A stretch of DNA of 64,000 bases from Sediminihabitans luteus (GTDB lineage Bacteria; Actinomycetota; Actinomycetes; Actinomycetales; Cellulomonadaceae): contig NZ_PGFE01000002.1 of assembly GCF_002797595.1 (NCBI RefSeq), positions 124,001 to 188,000 on the forward strand. The letters are read 5' to 3'. Shown here piece after piece: positions 8,828 through 19,500 of this stretch. The position numbers and the translations under genes are program-made. Below the pieces are notes generated by a model. That model made no database searches, had not been told where the DNA came from, and worked only from the letters and a program-made list of their open reading frames with translations. Numbering within the stretch: the stretch's first letter is position 1; each line of letters starts with the position of its first letter.

Positions 8828-10580
8828 GATCGTCAAGCACGGCTTCTCGAGTGGGACGAGTGCCGAGCTGAAGGCGCTCGACCGTAGGTACCTGAACTGG
8901 CCTGTCGTCTACGTCCTCGACAACGGGCGCGAGGTGTACGTCGGGGAGACGGGCAACGCGGTCAAACGGATGGAGCAGCATTCTCGGACGAAGGCGGGCC
9001 TCAAGCAGCTGAAGATCGTGCTGGACGACCGATTCAACAAGTCGGTGTGTCTCGATCTGGAGTCGCATCTCATCCGGTACTTTGCTGGTGACGAGAGCTT
9101 CCAGGTCCTGAACCGCAATGACGGCGTCGTCGATGCGGAGTACTTCGATCGGGAAGAGTACCGGCAGACCTTCCAGCACGTGTTCGACGAGCTGCGCGAG
9201 CTGGGACTGTTCGAGCGAAGCATCCCGGAGATCGAGAACAGCGACCTGTTCAAGTACTCACCGTTCAAGGCGCTCTCGCAGGAGCAGATGATTGTGGTGA
9301 CGGACATCCTCGAGGGGTTGTTCGAGGACCTCGACAGCGATACGGACGACACGATGGTCATCCAAGGCTCTCCCGGTACGGGGAAGACCATCATCGCCGT
9401 GTTCATGCTGAAGTTGCTCCAGGACATCGCCAGCGCGGACCTCCAGGAAGTGTTCGATGCCGACACGATGTTCTCCGAGTTCTTCACCGACGAGCACCAA
9501 GCGCTGCTCGAGAGTCGAAGGTTCGGGCTGGTCGTCCCCCAACAGTCGCTTCGCAAGACCCTGCAGGGTGTTTTCAGGAAGACGCCGGGGTTGAGCCCAG
9601 AGATGGTGCTCTCCCCGTTCGATGTTGGGGGTGCAGCGGAGCGGTTTGACCTGCTGATCGTTGACGAGGCTCACCGGCTCAATCAGAGGGCCAACCAGCC
9701 GTCTGCGATGCAGAACCTGAGATTCGCGGAGATCAACGAGCGACTCTTCGGTCGTGATGACGCCCGCTACACCCAACTTGACTGGATCAGGACGCAGAGC
9801 CGACGGCAGATCTTCCTGCTCGACAGGCTTCAGAGCATCAAGCCAGCTGATCTGAGCCAGGAGATTCAGCGGCGCCTGGTCGACGAGGCGTCTAGAGCGG
9901 GACGCCAGTACGCTTTGACGTCCCAGATGCGAGTCCGTGCAGGCTCGGACTACGTCGGCTACGTTCGCAGCGCCCTGAGCAATGAACCGCCTGCGATCCC
10001 TGAGTCGTTCGAGCCGTACGACCTGAGGTTCTTCGACGACATCGGAGCCATGGCAGCCGAGATTCAGGCAAGGAACGATGAGCACGGATTGGCACGACTC
10101 GTCGCGGGCTATGCCTGGCCGTGGGTGACCAAGAAGAACCCGACGGCCTACGACATCGAGATCGGTGGCCACGGCTTCCGCTGGAACACGGTCGCGACCG
10201 ACTGGATCAACTCAGCGCGATCAGCGGAGGAGGTCGGCTCGATCCACACTGTCCAGGGCTACGACCTCAACTTCGCCGGCGTAATCATCGGCCCGGATCT
10301 TCAATACGACCAGGCCGAGCGACGGATCGTCTTCGACCGTGCGAACTATCATGACAAGAAGGGCAAGGAAAACAATCCGCAGCTGGGAATCAAGTACTCG
10401 GACGAGGATCTTCTCGCCTTCGTCGCCAACATCTACAGCGTGCTGCTCACACGTGGAATCCGCGGCACGTACGTCTACGTCTGTGATCTCGGCCTCCGAG
10501 AGCGGCTGCGTCCGTACTTCGCGCCCAACGGCCCCTTGATCAGTCCTCCCGAGGCGACCGGTTCGGCAGTGCTCTTCTGA
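8814..10580 (+). CDS. GIY-YIG nuclease fused to DUF2075 (Schlafen-like) helicase
   Basis: A 588-residue fusion. The GIY-YIG nuclease lies at about residues 30-100: VVYVLDNG at 31-38, VYVGET at 41-46 and a Glu in DLESHLIRYF near 81-90. A P-loop helicase domain of the DUF2075 type follows: QGSPGTGKTII at 184-194, LLIVDEAHRLNQ near 280-291, QMRVRAGSDYVG near 370-381 and SIHTVQGYDLNFAGVIIGPD near 478-497. The ATG at 8814 sits inside the MazG-like gene, showing coupling. G+C is low for the window (33/60 in the row at 9241), which suggests recent transfer. The architecture implies an ATP-driven nuclease in a two-gene defence unit (inference). Confidence 0.88.
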   Translation: MTSFEIVKHGFSSGTSAELKALDRRYLNWPVVYVLDNGREVYVGETGNAVKRMEQHSRTKAGLKQLKIVLDDRFNKSVCLDLESHLIRYFAGDESFQVLNRNDGVVDAEYFDREEYRQTFQHVFDELRELGLFERSIPEIENSDLFKYSPFKALSQEQMIVVTDILEGLFEDLDSDTDDTMVIQGSPGTGKTIIAVFMLKLLQDIASADLQEVFDADTMFSEFFTDEHQALLESRRFGLVVPQQSLRKTLQGVFRKTPGLSPEMVLSPFDVGGAAERFDLLIVDEAHRLNQRANQPSAMQNLRFAEINERLFGRDDARYTQLDWIRTQSRRQIFLLDRLQSIKPADLSQEIQRRLVDEASRAGRQYALTSQMRVRAGSDYVGYVRSALSNEPPAIPESFEPYDLRFFDDIGAMAAEIQARNDEHGLARLVAGYAWPWVTKKNPTAYDIEIGGHGFRWNTVATDWINSARSAEEVGSIHTVQGYDLNFAGVIIGPDLQYDQAERRIVFDRANYHDKKGKENNPQLGIKYSDEDLLAFVANIYSVLLTRGIRGTYVYVCDLGLRERLRPYFAPNGPLISPPEATGSAVLF

Positions 10581-10905
10581 ATCGGCCGGCTCCTCTGGAT
10601 GCAGGATCTGACCGAGAAAGGGAGTCAGGCCTGGTCTGCGGAACTGCGTCCGTCCCGCGAGCGCCCGGATGCGGCTCCCGTCACCCGCGAGCATGTAGGG
10701 TGCGGCGCCATCGCAAGGTCTGGGCGATGGCCTGTCACGAAGGACATCTGGTCTCGTAGGCAGGCCACCGCCTGAACCCAGGTCTGGCGGCAGGACTTCT
10801 CCGATGGGATACGCGCCGACTTTAGGTGCGACCGCGGTGAGGAGGTCGGAGGTCTTTCCAGCATTGACTGGCCACCTGCGCGGAGGCCTGGGTCTTGCAT
10901 GGCCG
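10581..10905. other. Intergenic stretch without a supportable gene
   Basis: These 325 bases separate the GIY-YIG/DUF2075 gene from the convergent DUF932 gene. Short open frames exist on both strands but have no recognisable domain, ribosome site or consistent third-position G/C bias. No obvious long inverted repeat or direct repeat was found. Confidence 0.5.
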
Positions 10906-12006
10906 TCAGGCAGCTTGATCGACGACGTCCCGGATCAGTCCATAGGTCTTCCGATCAATCTCCTCGAAGCGTCCGTCGACCGTCAGCTGCATGTTTCGGT
11001 CGGAACGCCACGCGTTTTGTGCCATGGAGTCGAGTTGCAGCGCCTTGCGCTGCGGTTGCCGGGCGTGGTGCTCCCAAGTGTTGACTGCCTGGACCACGCC
11101 GTGCGCAGTGCCGTTCCAAGGCGAGCAGCGGGGATCGTTCCGGTAGAGGAAGTCCAAGGTGTCGCGCTTGTGCTTCTTGAGTTTGAGCACGTACTTCGCG
11201 TCACGCTGGCGGTCGATCGGGACGAGTCGTTCGAGGATCGCGCCCCACTGCTCGTCGGTGACCTTCGTCTTGCACAGTTCGGCAACCTGTGCCTCGAATG
11301 CGTCGGATGCGCTCTCGATGATCTGGAGCGCCTTGCGCGTGTCAACGGCGTGCAGCTCTGAGTGCTTCGAGTGTCGAATCCGCAGGTCGGCGCCGGACTC
11401 CTTCAGGGCAGCGGCGCGGGTGTTGTCGCAGACGACGTCGGTGATCGTTCGCTTGTAGATCGTGGCGCTGCCGCCGTCCATGGAGGTCGTCGCGAGGAGG
11501 TTCGGGCGGTACTCCACCCCCTGTGAGGTGCTGCGGTTCTCGGCGATGGAGACCTCGACCCACGCGATGGCGCCGCGCTTGAGAAGCCCGGCCGAACTGA
11601 TCTGCAAGCCCCCGTGCAGGAGCGTCTCGACGCTGTCGATGAGCCACTCGCCGTACTGGTGCAGCTGGTAGTCGCTGCTGACGACCGAGAAGACCTCGCC
11701 GGTGGTCCTGTCCGACCTGTCGGTTGCTCGCTTCCCGTCCAGCACCGCCCAGCGCATGGGCATTCCTTGCTCGTCCTGGTGAGTCCAGTCGTCGAGGCCT
11801 GTCGCCGGGACCTCAACGGCAACGCGTCGGTAGACGCCTTCCCAGTGAAAGAGCCGACGACGGACGTCGTCGGGGGGAATCGCAGCGTCGTAGTGGTTGG
11901 GCTCCGTGCCCTGAAGTGCCTTGCGATAGTGCCAGGCGTTGCCACGCCTTTGCGCGAAGCCGATCAGGGTCTGGGTGTTGAGCCACTCCGCGGTCTCGCG
12001 TGACAA
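10906..12006 (-). CDS. DUF932 family phage/plasmid-related protein
   Basis: About 366 residues. The order ETAEWLNTQTLIGFAQRRG, then FSVVSSDYQLHQYGEWLI, WVEVSIAEN, TSMDGGSATIY, VVCDNTRAAAL and LIRDVVDQAA at the end follows the DUF932 pattern (TIGR03299-like), common in phages, plasmids and islands. Function is unknown. The start is taken as TTG at 12006 because a GAAAGG ribosome site lies about ten bases upstream and the sequence before it (out to 12165) is Pro/Arg-rich and not family-like. It is the only minus-strand gene in the first 31 kb and is divergent from pglW. It may belong to the mobile context rather than to BREX. Confidence 0.82.
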   Translation of the reverse strand: MSRETAEWLNTQTLIGFAQRRGNAWHYRKALQGTEPNHYDAAIPPDDVRRRLFHWEGVYRRVAVEVPATGLDDWTHQDEQGMPMRWAVLDGKRATDRSDRTTGEVFSVVSSDYQLHQYGEWLIDSVETLLHGGLQISSAGLLKRGAIAWVEVSIAENRSTSQGVEYRPNLLATTSMDGGSATIYKRTITDVVCDNTRAAALKESGADLRIRHSKHSELHAVDTRKALQIIESASDAFEAQVAELCKTKVTDEQWGAILERLVPIDRQRDAKYVLKLKKHKRDTLDFLYRNDPRCSPWNGTAHGVVQAVNTWEHHARQPQRKALQLDSMAQNAWRSDRNMQLTVDGRFEEIDRKTYGLIRDVVDQAA

Positions 12007-12370
12007 CGTGTCGGCCTTTCGGGCGTGGGGGTCGGCTCCGTGTGGGAGTCGTCCTCGGGGTGGTCCATGAAGTCGGCGGGCGCCACTATCAGGAAGGGGA
12101 TCGGTCCGGGGTGTGTTGCAGCATCTGTCCGCGACAAGTGCGCAGGTGAGACGCGTTGGCAACATACGTCACGCCGCGACCGCGGCTGCGGGTCGGATCG
12201 GGTGAAATCGGTCAGTGTCCTCGGGCTGTGGCACAGCGAGATCCGCGGAAGGCCGCGGCTCTGGTCACCTGTTGAATCCGACCTTAGCGAGGTGGCGCCG
12301 TTAGGCTGTCCGTGCAGCACGTAGCCTGCAACAACACTGATGCCGCACCCCACGGAGCACGACGAATCTG
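12007..12370. promoter_or_regulatory. Divergent intergenic region between DUF932 gene and pglW
   Basis: These 364 bases hold no convincing gene and must carry the outward promoters for the DUF932 gene (minus) and the BREX operon (plus). I could not pick out a reliable -35/-10 pair or operator by eye. Confidence 0.5.
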
Positions 12371-15300
12371 ATGAAGGCTGACTCGCCACACTGGAAGGTG
12401 ATGGGTCCGGCGGCGTCGCCGGAGGAAGCTGCTGCCCTGGAGGCGTTCCGCGAGGTCTTGCCTGACGACGGCCGCACGACAGCGTGGGTGAACCTGACCT
12501 TCATTGACACGAACAACCGCACGGCGGAGGTCGATGTCCTGCTGCTGACGCCGGTGGGCTTCTTCTGTGTGGAGCTCAAGGGGTGGCACGGGACAATCAC
12601 GGGTAACTCGCAGCGCTGGTACCAGCCGGGCAAGACGCACCCGAACCCGTTCTTGGTGACGGACCGCAAGGGCAAGCGGCTCGCGTCGTTGCTGAAGTCG
12701 TATGCCTCGGGACCGCAGATGGAGCGGTCGGTGCCGTGGGTGAACGCTCTCGTCGTGATGCACGGGCAGGGGTCGACGTTCGCGGTCGACCCGTCGGGCC
12801 GTGCAGGCGTGATCAAGCTCGACACCTACGAGGTCAGCTCCAAGCCGCCGCTGCAGCGACTGAGCGAGTTCCTCGCGACACCGCCGGCGAACCCAAGTGA
12901 TGCGATCGATCCCCCGCGTGCACAGCTGGTTCGGCACCTGTGCGAGAAGGCCGACTTCCGCCCGACGCCGAAGACGCGGATGGTGGGTGACTTCGCCGTC
13001 GCCGAGTCCGATCCGGTGGCCGAGGGTGTGGACTGGCAGGACGTGGTGGTCACGCACCCGAACCTGCCAAAGATCAGGCAGCGCCTGCGCCTCTACGACG
13101 TCCCGCCCAAGGCGTCGGCGGGTGAGCGGCAGCGCATCGAGCAGCTGGCGCAGCGGGAGTACCAGCTGACGTTCGGGATCCGGCACGAGGGAATCGCCGT
13201 GCCGCAGCAGTTCCTGGTCACGGACGACGGCCCGGCACTTGCCTTCGAGTACCAGGACGCAGAACGTCCACTGGACGCGTTCCTCACCGATGAGGCTGGC
13301 GTGCTCTCGCTCGATGAGCGTGTCGCGATGGTCGATCAGCTGGGCGACGTCCTGCGATACGCACACCAGCGGCACCTGTTCCACCGTGCGCTGTCTCCCC
13401 TGAGAGTGTGGGTGCGTCCCTCGGCGGACGGGCCCCCGCGCCTCGAGGTGCGTGACTGGTACTCGGCGCAGAAGGATCGTGAGTCGGCATCGTCGACGCG
13501 CTGGACGGTGATCAGCCGCGGCGTGACGGACCTCGTCGGCGTGGCAGCTGCCGAGGATCTGGTCTGGCTCGCACCGGAGGCTCGCCAGTCGGTGAACGAC
13601 GTCCCCGGTGCGCCGCTCGACGTGTTCGGCTTCGGCGCCCTGGCATTCCTCGTCCTGACGGGCAAGGCGCCGGCCACGACGATCGCCGAGGTCCAGGAGG
13701 TACAGCAACAGGCGGGACGATTCGACCCGCGCGCGGTGACCGCGGGTCTACCGGACGCACTGGCCGAAGTCGTCGGCGATCTGACCTCGGTCGACGAGGC
13801 AGATCGCCCGGCGTCGATCGAGGATGCGCTCGAACTGGTCCGACTCGCCTGGCGGGAGGTGCGTCGTCCCGAAGAGGACGCACCTCGCACCGAGATCGAA
13901 GACCCGCTCGACGCACAGATCGACGACGTCATCGGTGGACGGTTCATCGTCTCGGGACGTCGCGGCGAGGGATCGTCGGGTGTGGCTCTCGCGGTGCAGA
14001 CCGAGGAATCGGGGGATGACAAGGAACTCATCCTCAAGGTAGCCCGCGACGACGCTGCTGGGCGTCGCCTCGACGTCGAGGCGGAAGTGCTCGCAGGCAT
14101 CGACCATCCCCGTGTTGTGCGTCTGCAGGAGTCGCTCGAGCTGGGTGGTCGTCGCGCGCTGCTCATGTCCGACGCAGGCAAAGAGACTCTCGCTACTCGA
14201 CTGGCCAAGGAGGGGCAGTCGACGCTGGAGCAGTTGCTGCGGTGGGGCACTGATCTCCTCGATGCGATGACGTACCTGGTGGACGTCAAGGGCGTGTTCC
14301 ACCGGGACATCAAGCCGGCCAACCTCGGCATCGCCCCCGACCCGGGGTACCGCAAGCCGCACTTGATGCTGTTCGACTTCTCGCTGGCACGCGAGCCCCT
14401 GGAGAACGTGGCCTCGGGTACGCCCGGGTACCTCGACCCGTTCCTGGGCAAGGGCCGTCGCACCCGCTACGACCGTGCCGCTGAACTGTGGGCGGTGACG
14501 GTCACGCTCTTCGAGATGGCGACCGGCGTCCTCCCATGGTGGCCGAACGGTGCCGGAGCCCCGGCGAATCCGACCGAGCGGCCCGTGGTCGAACCGACGT
14601 CCTTTGACCCAGCCGTGGGGTCGCACCTGACGGAACTGTTCCGCAAGGCGCTGTCGCCGGACGCGAAGGAGCGGTTCGCCAACGTTGAAGACCTGCTCCA
14701 CGCGTGGACGGAGGCGTTCGCCAGCCTGTCCCTCGACGACGACGCGCGGCAGAAGGACGACGAGCTCGCTGCCCGCGCCACGCTCGACACTCCGCTCGAG
14801 GAGTCCGGTCTGTCCGCGCAGGCGCTGTCGGCGCTCCGCCGACTGGAGGGCGTTATCACCGTCGGAGACGTCCTCGGGGTACCTCCGGTGAAGATCAACC
14901 GGATCCGCGGCCTCGGGGAGACCTTCCGCAAGGAGATCCAGGCGCGCATCGGCCAGTGGCGCAGCGCTCTGAGCACAGCGGAGCCGACGTCGGGCCCCGA
15001 CGCAGCGCTCGGAGTCGATCGATTGATCGCCGATCTGCTGGAGATGCTCCCGTCGGCGGACCGACCGCTCGCGCGCGCCCTGCTGGGGCTGGACGAGACC
15101 AGCGGGTGGCCCACGGCAGCCGACGTCGCGACAGCGTTCCAGACAACACGCGAGCGCGTCACCACCCTGCTCGATCACGCTGTCGGGGACTGGGCGCGAG
15201 ATCAGTCGTTCGTCTCCGCGCGGGCTGAGCTGACGAACCTGCTACGCGACGCGAGCCGCGTGATGACGGTGCATGAGGCGGGCGCCGCCCTGGTCACGCT

Positions 15301-16549
15301 GCGCGGTTCGACGCTCGACGGCCCGGAGCGCGCCACCTACGGCACCGCACTGGTGCGAGCCATCGTTGAGCTCGACCTCCGGGAGACGCATCCCGTCCTT
15401 ACATTGCGCCGTCGCCCGGGAGCGCGGGTCGACTTCCTCGCGCTGACCGAAGACGTCGCCGGTGACGAGGGCGAGTCGTTCCCGCCTGCGGACATGCTCA
15501 ACGAGTTGGCGGGAGAGCTGGGTGCCCGTGCCGACACGCTCGTGGAAGGTGGCATCGTCACCTCAAGCTCGGCGCTCGCGGCCTTGCGCGAGGTCATTGT
15601 CGAGCTGGACGACGCCGGCCAGTGGCAGGTGCCGGATTCGCGCCTGCTTCGCCTGGCTGCTGCCGCGAGTCAGACCGCAGCCGTGTCGGGATTTCAGGAG
15701 CTCTACCCGGAGGCGCTGGACACGAAGACGGCCCTCGAGCACGCGATGCGGGGCAAGCCGGGACGACGCATCCCGCAGATGGCGGTGCGCCGCACGGTCA
15801 GCGCGCGCTTCCCGCACCTGACCCACCCGCTGCCCTCGGCGTCGGAGAAGCTCGATGCGCTGATGCGTGAGCTGTACCCCGACCTGGTTAATCGCAACGG
15901 TATCTACGAGCCGAAGAACACCACGCTGTTCTCGGCGGGAACATCGACGTCAACGCAGTTCGCCCCGACCCCCGCCGCGGAGATCACCCGCCGGTTGGCG
16001 GATTCGCTCGAGAGGCACTCCGCGCTCACGCTGACCGTCGCGCCCAAGCGGTACACCGCCGCGGTCCATGCACTTGCCGCGACGTTCGATGTCGAGGTAC
16101 TCGACGTCGCCGAGCTGGTCGTCTCCGCCACCAAGCAGCAGATCGAGAAGGCCGGCGGCATGTGGTCAGGCCTGCTTGGCTATGACGCGCTCGATCGGGA
16201 CAGCAAGCAGTGGAAGGGCCTCCAGGGGGTCGTTCAGCGATCGGTGGAACCTGCACTCGCGGAGCTACTGAACTCGCCGTCGCCGCTGCTGCTCACCAAC
16301 GCAGGGCCACTCTTCCGCTACGGCATGTCAGGTCTGCTCGCTACCCTGCTCGATACCGGGACGAGGCGCCCGGCCGCCCGCTGGCTTCTCGTAGCGAAGC
16401 CGGGTGACGCGCGCGCCCCGCTCCTCGAAGGCACGTCCGTCCCGCTCGGGCCGAGCGGCTGGATCGACCTGCCCCGTGACCTCACCCAGCTTTCCGACGA
16501 CGAGCGCTCTGACGCGCTGCGCATCACCCCGACCGGAGACCGTACATGA
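12371..16549 (+). CDS. pglW: BREX type 2 serine/threonine kinase PglW with NERD domain
   Basis: A 1392-residue protein. A NERD nuclease-related domain at about residues 38-135 has EVDVLLL at 53-59 and CVELKGWHG at 66-74. A degenerate kinase-like segment at about 220-430 has HRA at 338-340 where HRD is expected. An active-looking kinase at about 520-800 has RGEGSSG at 531-537, ILKVA with Lys556, FHRDIKPANLG near 643-653 and FDFS at 668-671, where DFG has become DFS but keeps the metal-binding Asp. A helix-hairpin-helix-like region follows near 815-860. The N-terminus MKADSPHW agrees with other PglW proteins, so ATG 12371 is secure. It overlaps pglX by ATGA, and as first gene it probably leads the operon. 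PglW is the protein kinase of the Pgl/BREX-2 phage-exclusion system. Confidence 0.96.
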   Translation: MKADSPHWKVMGPAASPEEAAALEAFREVLPDDGRTTAWVNLTFIDTNNRTAEVDVLLLTPVGFFCVELKGWHGTITGNSQRWYQPGKTHPNPFLVTDRKGKRLASLLKSYASGPQMERSVPWVNALVVMHGQGSTFAVDPSGRAGVIKLDTYEVSSKPPLQRLSEFLATPPANPSDAIDPPRAQLVRHLCEKADFRPTPKTRMVGDFAVAESDPVAEGVDWQDVVVTHPNLPKIRQRLRLYDVPPKASAGERQRIEQLAQREYQLTFGIRHEGIAVPQQFLVTDDGPALAFEYQDAERPLDAFLTDEAGVLSLDERVAMVDQLGDVLRYAHQRHLFHRALSPLRVWVRPSADGPPRLEVRDWYSAQKDRESASSTRWTVISRGVTDLVGVAAAEDLVWLAPEARQSVNDVPGAPLDVFGFGALAFLVLTGKAPATTIAEVQEVQQQAGRFDPRAVTAGLPDALAEVVGDLTSVDEADRPASIEDALELVRLAWREVRRPEEDAPRTEIEDPLDAQIDDVIGGRFIVSGRRGEGSSGVALAVQTEESGDDKELILKVARDDAAGRRLDVEAEVLAGIDHPRVVRLQESLELGGRRALLMSDAGKETLATRLAKEGQSTLEQLLRWGTDLLDAMTYLVDVKGVFHRDIKPANLGIAPDPGYRKPHLMLFDFSLAREPLENVASGTPGYLDPFLGKGRRTRYDRAAELWAVTVTLFEMATGVLPWWPNGAGAPANPTERPVVEPTSFDPAVGSHLTELFRKALSPDAKERFANVEDLLHAWTEAFASLSLDDDARQKDDELAARATLDTPLEESGLSAQALSALRRLEGVITVGDVLGVPPVKINRIRGLGETFRKEIQARIGQWRSALSTAEPTSGPDAALGVDRLIADLLEMLPSADRPLARALLGLDETSGWPTAADVATAFQTTRERVTTLLDHAVGDWARDQSFVSARAELTNLLRDASRVMTVHEAGAALVTLRGSTLDGPERATYGTALVRAIVELDLRETHPVLTLRRRPGARVDFLALTEDVAGDEGESFPPADMLNELAGELGARADTLVEGGIVTSSSALAALREVIVELDDAGQWQVPDSRLLRLAAAASQTAAVSGFQELYPEALDTKTALEHAMRGKPGRRIPQMAVRRTVSARFPHLTHPLPSASEKLDALMRELYPDLVNRNGIYEPKNTTLFSAGTSTSTQFAPTPAAEITRRLADSLERHSALTLTVAPKRYTAAVHALAATFDVEVLDVAELVVSATKQQIEKAGGMWSGLLGYDALDRDSKQWKGLQGVVQRSVEPALAELLNSPSPLLLTNAGPLFRYGMSGLLATLLDTGTRRPAARWLLVAKPGDARAPLLEGTSVPLGPSGWIDLPRDLTQLSDDERSDALRITPTGDRT

Positions 16550-19500
16550 TCAACTCCTCCGCCCTCCTCGCCGACCTCAAGGGCCAGCTCAAGACGCTCC
16601 AGGGTGACCTCAAGGAGAGGGCCGACGACCCCACCACTGAGTGGGGTGCCGCGCTGCAGCGTGAACATGCGCGTGCCCTCAAACGGGAGCGCACGGGGCT
16701 GTCATGGACGGCATGGCGTGACAACGAGGTGGATCAGGCCGCGGTGGCGTGGATCGTCGCGACGACGTTCGTGCGGTTCTGTGAGGACAACGATCTGTTG
16801 GCCGGGGCCACGTTGGCCGGGACGCCGGTGCCCGTGGGCTGGATCGCCGGCCCCGGTGACCGTGCCTCACGTGCGCGGGAGAACCAGACCGCCTACTTCC
16901 GCGTGAACACCAGCCACCACGATCGTGACTGGTTGCAGCAGGCCTTTCGTGTGCTGGCGGCGCAGCCCGCGGGCGCTGCCCTGGTCGACCCGCGACACAA
17001 CCCGGTCTGGACGGCGGAGATCAGCGCCGAGGCAGCCAAGGGACTGGTCGGCTTCTGGCGGCGCACTGACGACGGCGGCGCGCTCGTGCATGATTTCACC
17101 GACTCCGCGCTCGACACGCGCTTCCTCGGCGACCTCTACCAGGACCTGTCCGAGCATGCCAAGAAGACTTACGCGCTGCTGCAGACACCCGAGTTCGTCG
17201 AGCAGTTCATCCTCGACCGTAGCCTCACGCCGGCGATCGCCGAGTTCGGTGCGGACAGTCTGAAGCTGATCGACCCGACCTGCGGGTCGGGGCACTTCCT
17301 GCTCGGAGCGTTCGAGCGCCTCAACGCGCAGTGGGCTGCCGATGCGCCAGGCCTGGACCCCAAGCAGCGCGTCCGCAAGGCGATGGACTCCATCCACGGT
17401 GTCGACCTCAACCCGTTCGCCGTCGCGATCGCGCGCTTCCGCCTGACTGTCGCCGGCATCCAGGCGGCGGGGGAGAAGTCGCTCGTCGGTGTCCCGGAAC
17501 TCGGGTTCCACCTCGCCATTGGCGACTCGTTGCTGGGTGAGCAGGGTGGCGGCGGCGACCGACTGTTTGATGACGGCACACTCGACCTCGGCATCGACGG
17601 CACGCTCGACGAAGCCACGGGAGACGAGAACGCGGAATTTACCTACGCTACGGAGGACGTCGACGAGTATCTGGGCATTCTCAAGCCTGGTTGTTACCAC
17701 GTTGTCGTGGGAAACCCGCCGTACATCACGGTCAAGGATAAGGTCCTCAATCAGAAGTACCGGGAGGCCTACAGCACGGCGGCCGGTAAGTATGCACTCT
17801 CGGTGCCTTTCATGGAGCTGTTCTTCCGCCTCGCGATCAGGGGTGAGGCCGGTCGCGGAGCCGGCTACGTCGGCCAGATCACCTCGAACTCGTTCATGAA
17901 GCGCGAGTTCGGCCGAAAGGTCATCGAAGAGCTCTTTGCTGGGTACCACGTCGACAACCCGGTGGACCTCACGCACGTGATCGACACTTCGGGTGCCTAT
18001 ATCCCCGGGCATGGCACGCCGACCGTGATCCTCGTGGGGCGACGTCGACGTCCCGTGGCGGAGTCGATCCGGGCGGTGCTCGGTGTTCGCGGTGAGCCGG
18101 GCCAGCCGAAGAGCCCCTCCAAGGGATTGGTTTGGTCGGAGATCGTCGAACAGATCGACACGCCCGGATTTGATGGACCCTACGTGAGCGTGGTGGACCT
18201 CGGCCGCGAGGTCCTCTCTGAGTTTCCCTGGTCGCTTAGTGGTGGTGGAGCGGGCGACCTGAAGGTTCGCATCGACAATGCGGGAAAGCAGACGCTTGGC
18301 TCGCTTGCAACACAATTGGGCATTACTGCAGTCACCGGAGAAGACTCGCTATACATGCTGGGGAGTTCGGGCGGCGGCGCTCGACTCGGGGTCGAATCGT
18401 TGCGGAAGCTTGTTGAAGGTGACGTAGTTCGAGACTTCTCTATTGGCGAATCTGAGTACGCTATCTGGCCGTACGATTCCGAGCTCCGGGTGCTGAGGTT
18501 CGACGATTTAGACCAGGGAAGCAGAAAGGTGTTCGAGTCGTTCCGATCGGCCATCAATCGTCGGAGGAGATTTGGTACACCGATGGTTGAGCGAGGTCTG
18601 ACCTGGTGGGAGTGGCAGGAGCTCTATACTGAGAAGTTGCGAACTCCTCTAACCATCACATTTGCGTTTGTGGCGACGCACAACCACTTCGTACTCGACC
18701 GGGGCGGGAAGGTGTTCAAGCAGTCGGCGCCGGTGATCAAGCTGCCGGAAGGGGCGACCGAGGAGCAGCACCTCGAGCTGCTGGGTGTGCTCAACAGCTC
18801 GACGGCGTGCTTCTGGCTCAAGCAGGTCAGTCACAACAAGGGCAACGGTGGCATCGGTGGCGGTATCGGTGACGAGGACTGGGAGCCCCGGTACGAGTTC
18901 ACCGGTACCAAGCTCGAGGAGTTTCCCTTGCCGGCGACGCTGCCGCGCGCACGGGGTGCCCTTCTTGACGAGTTGGCACGCGAGTTCGCTGCGGTGGCCC
19001 CTCGATCGGTCATCGACAGGTGGCGCAACGAGGGCATTGACGAGAACCTGTCGGACGCGTTGTCATCAGCGGCCGTGGATTGGTCCAGGCTGCGCGAGCG
19101 CCTCATCTTTGAGCAAGAGGAGCTCGACTGGGAGACCTACGGTCTCTACGGCCTGATCGACGACGACCTGACATACGCGGGCTCGTCGGTCGATGGCGTC
19201 ATGCTGGGTGAGCGTGCCTTCGAGATCCGTCTGGCGCGGCAGGTCGCGTCCGGCAGCGAGACGACTGCCTGGTTCGCGCGCCATGGTTCCCAGGCCATCA
19301 CCGAGCTGCCGGTTGCCTGGCCGGAGGACTACCGAGCGCTCGTGGAGAAGCGCCTTGCGCTGATGGAGAGTGACCGCGGCATCGGGCTGCTGGAACGTCC
19401 CGAGTTCAAGCGGCGCTGGGCGACTGTGCCCTGGGCCAAGCAGCTCCGCGACGCGCTGGAAGCCGCGATCCTCGATCGTCTCGAAGATGCGGATCTCTGG

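Noticed and set aside
10625-10900. 91-codon minus-strand frame after the DUF932 gene
   Set aside because: No ribosome site, no recognisable similarity, and mixed third-position composition.
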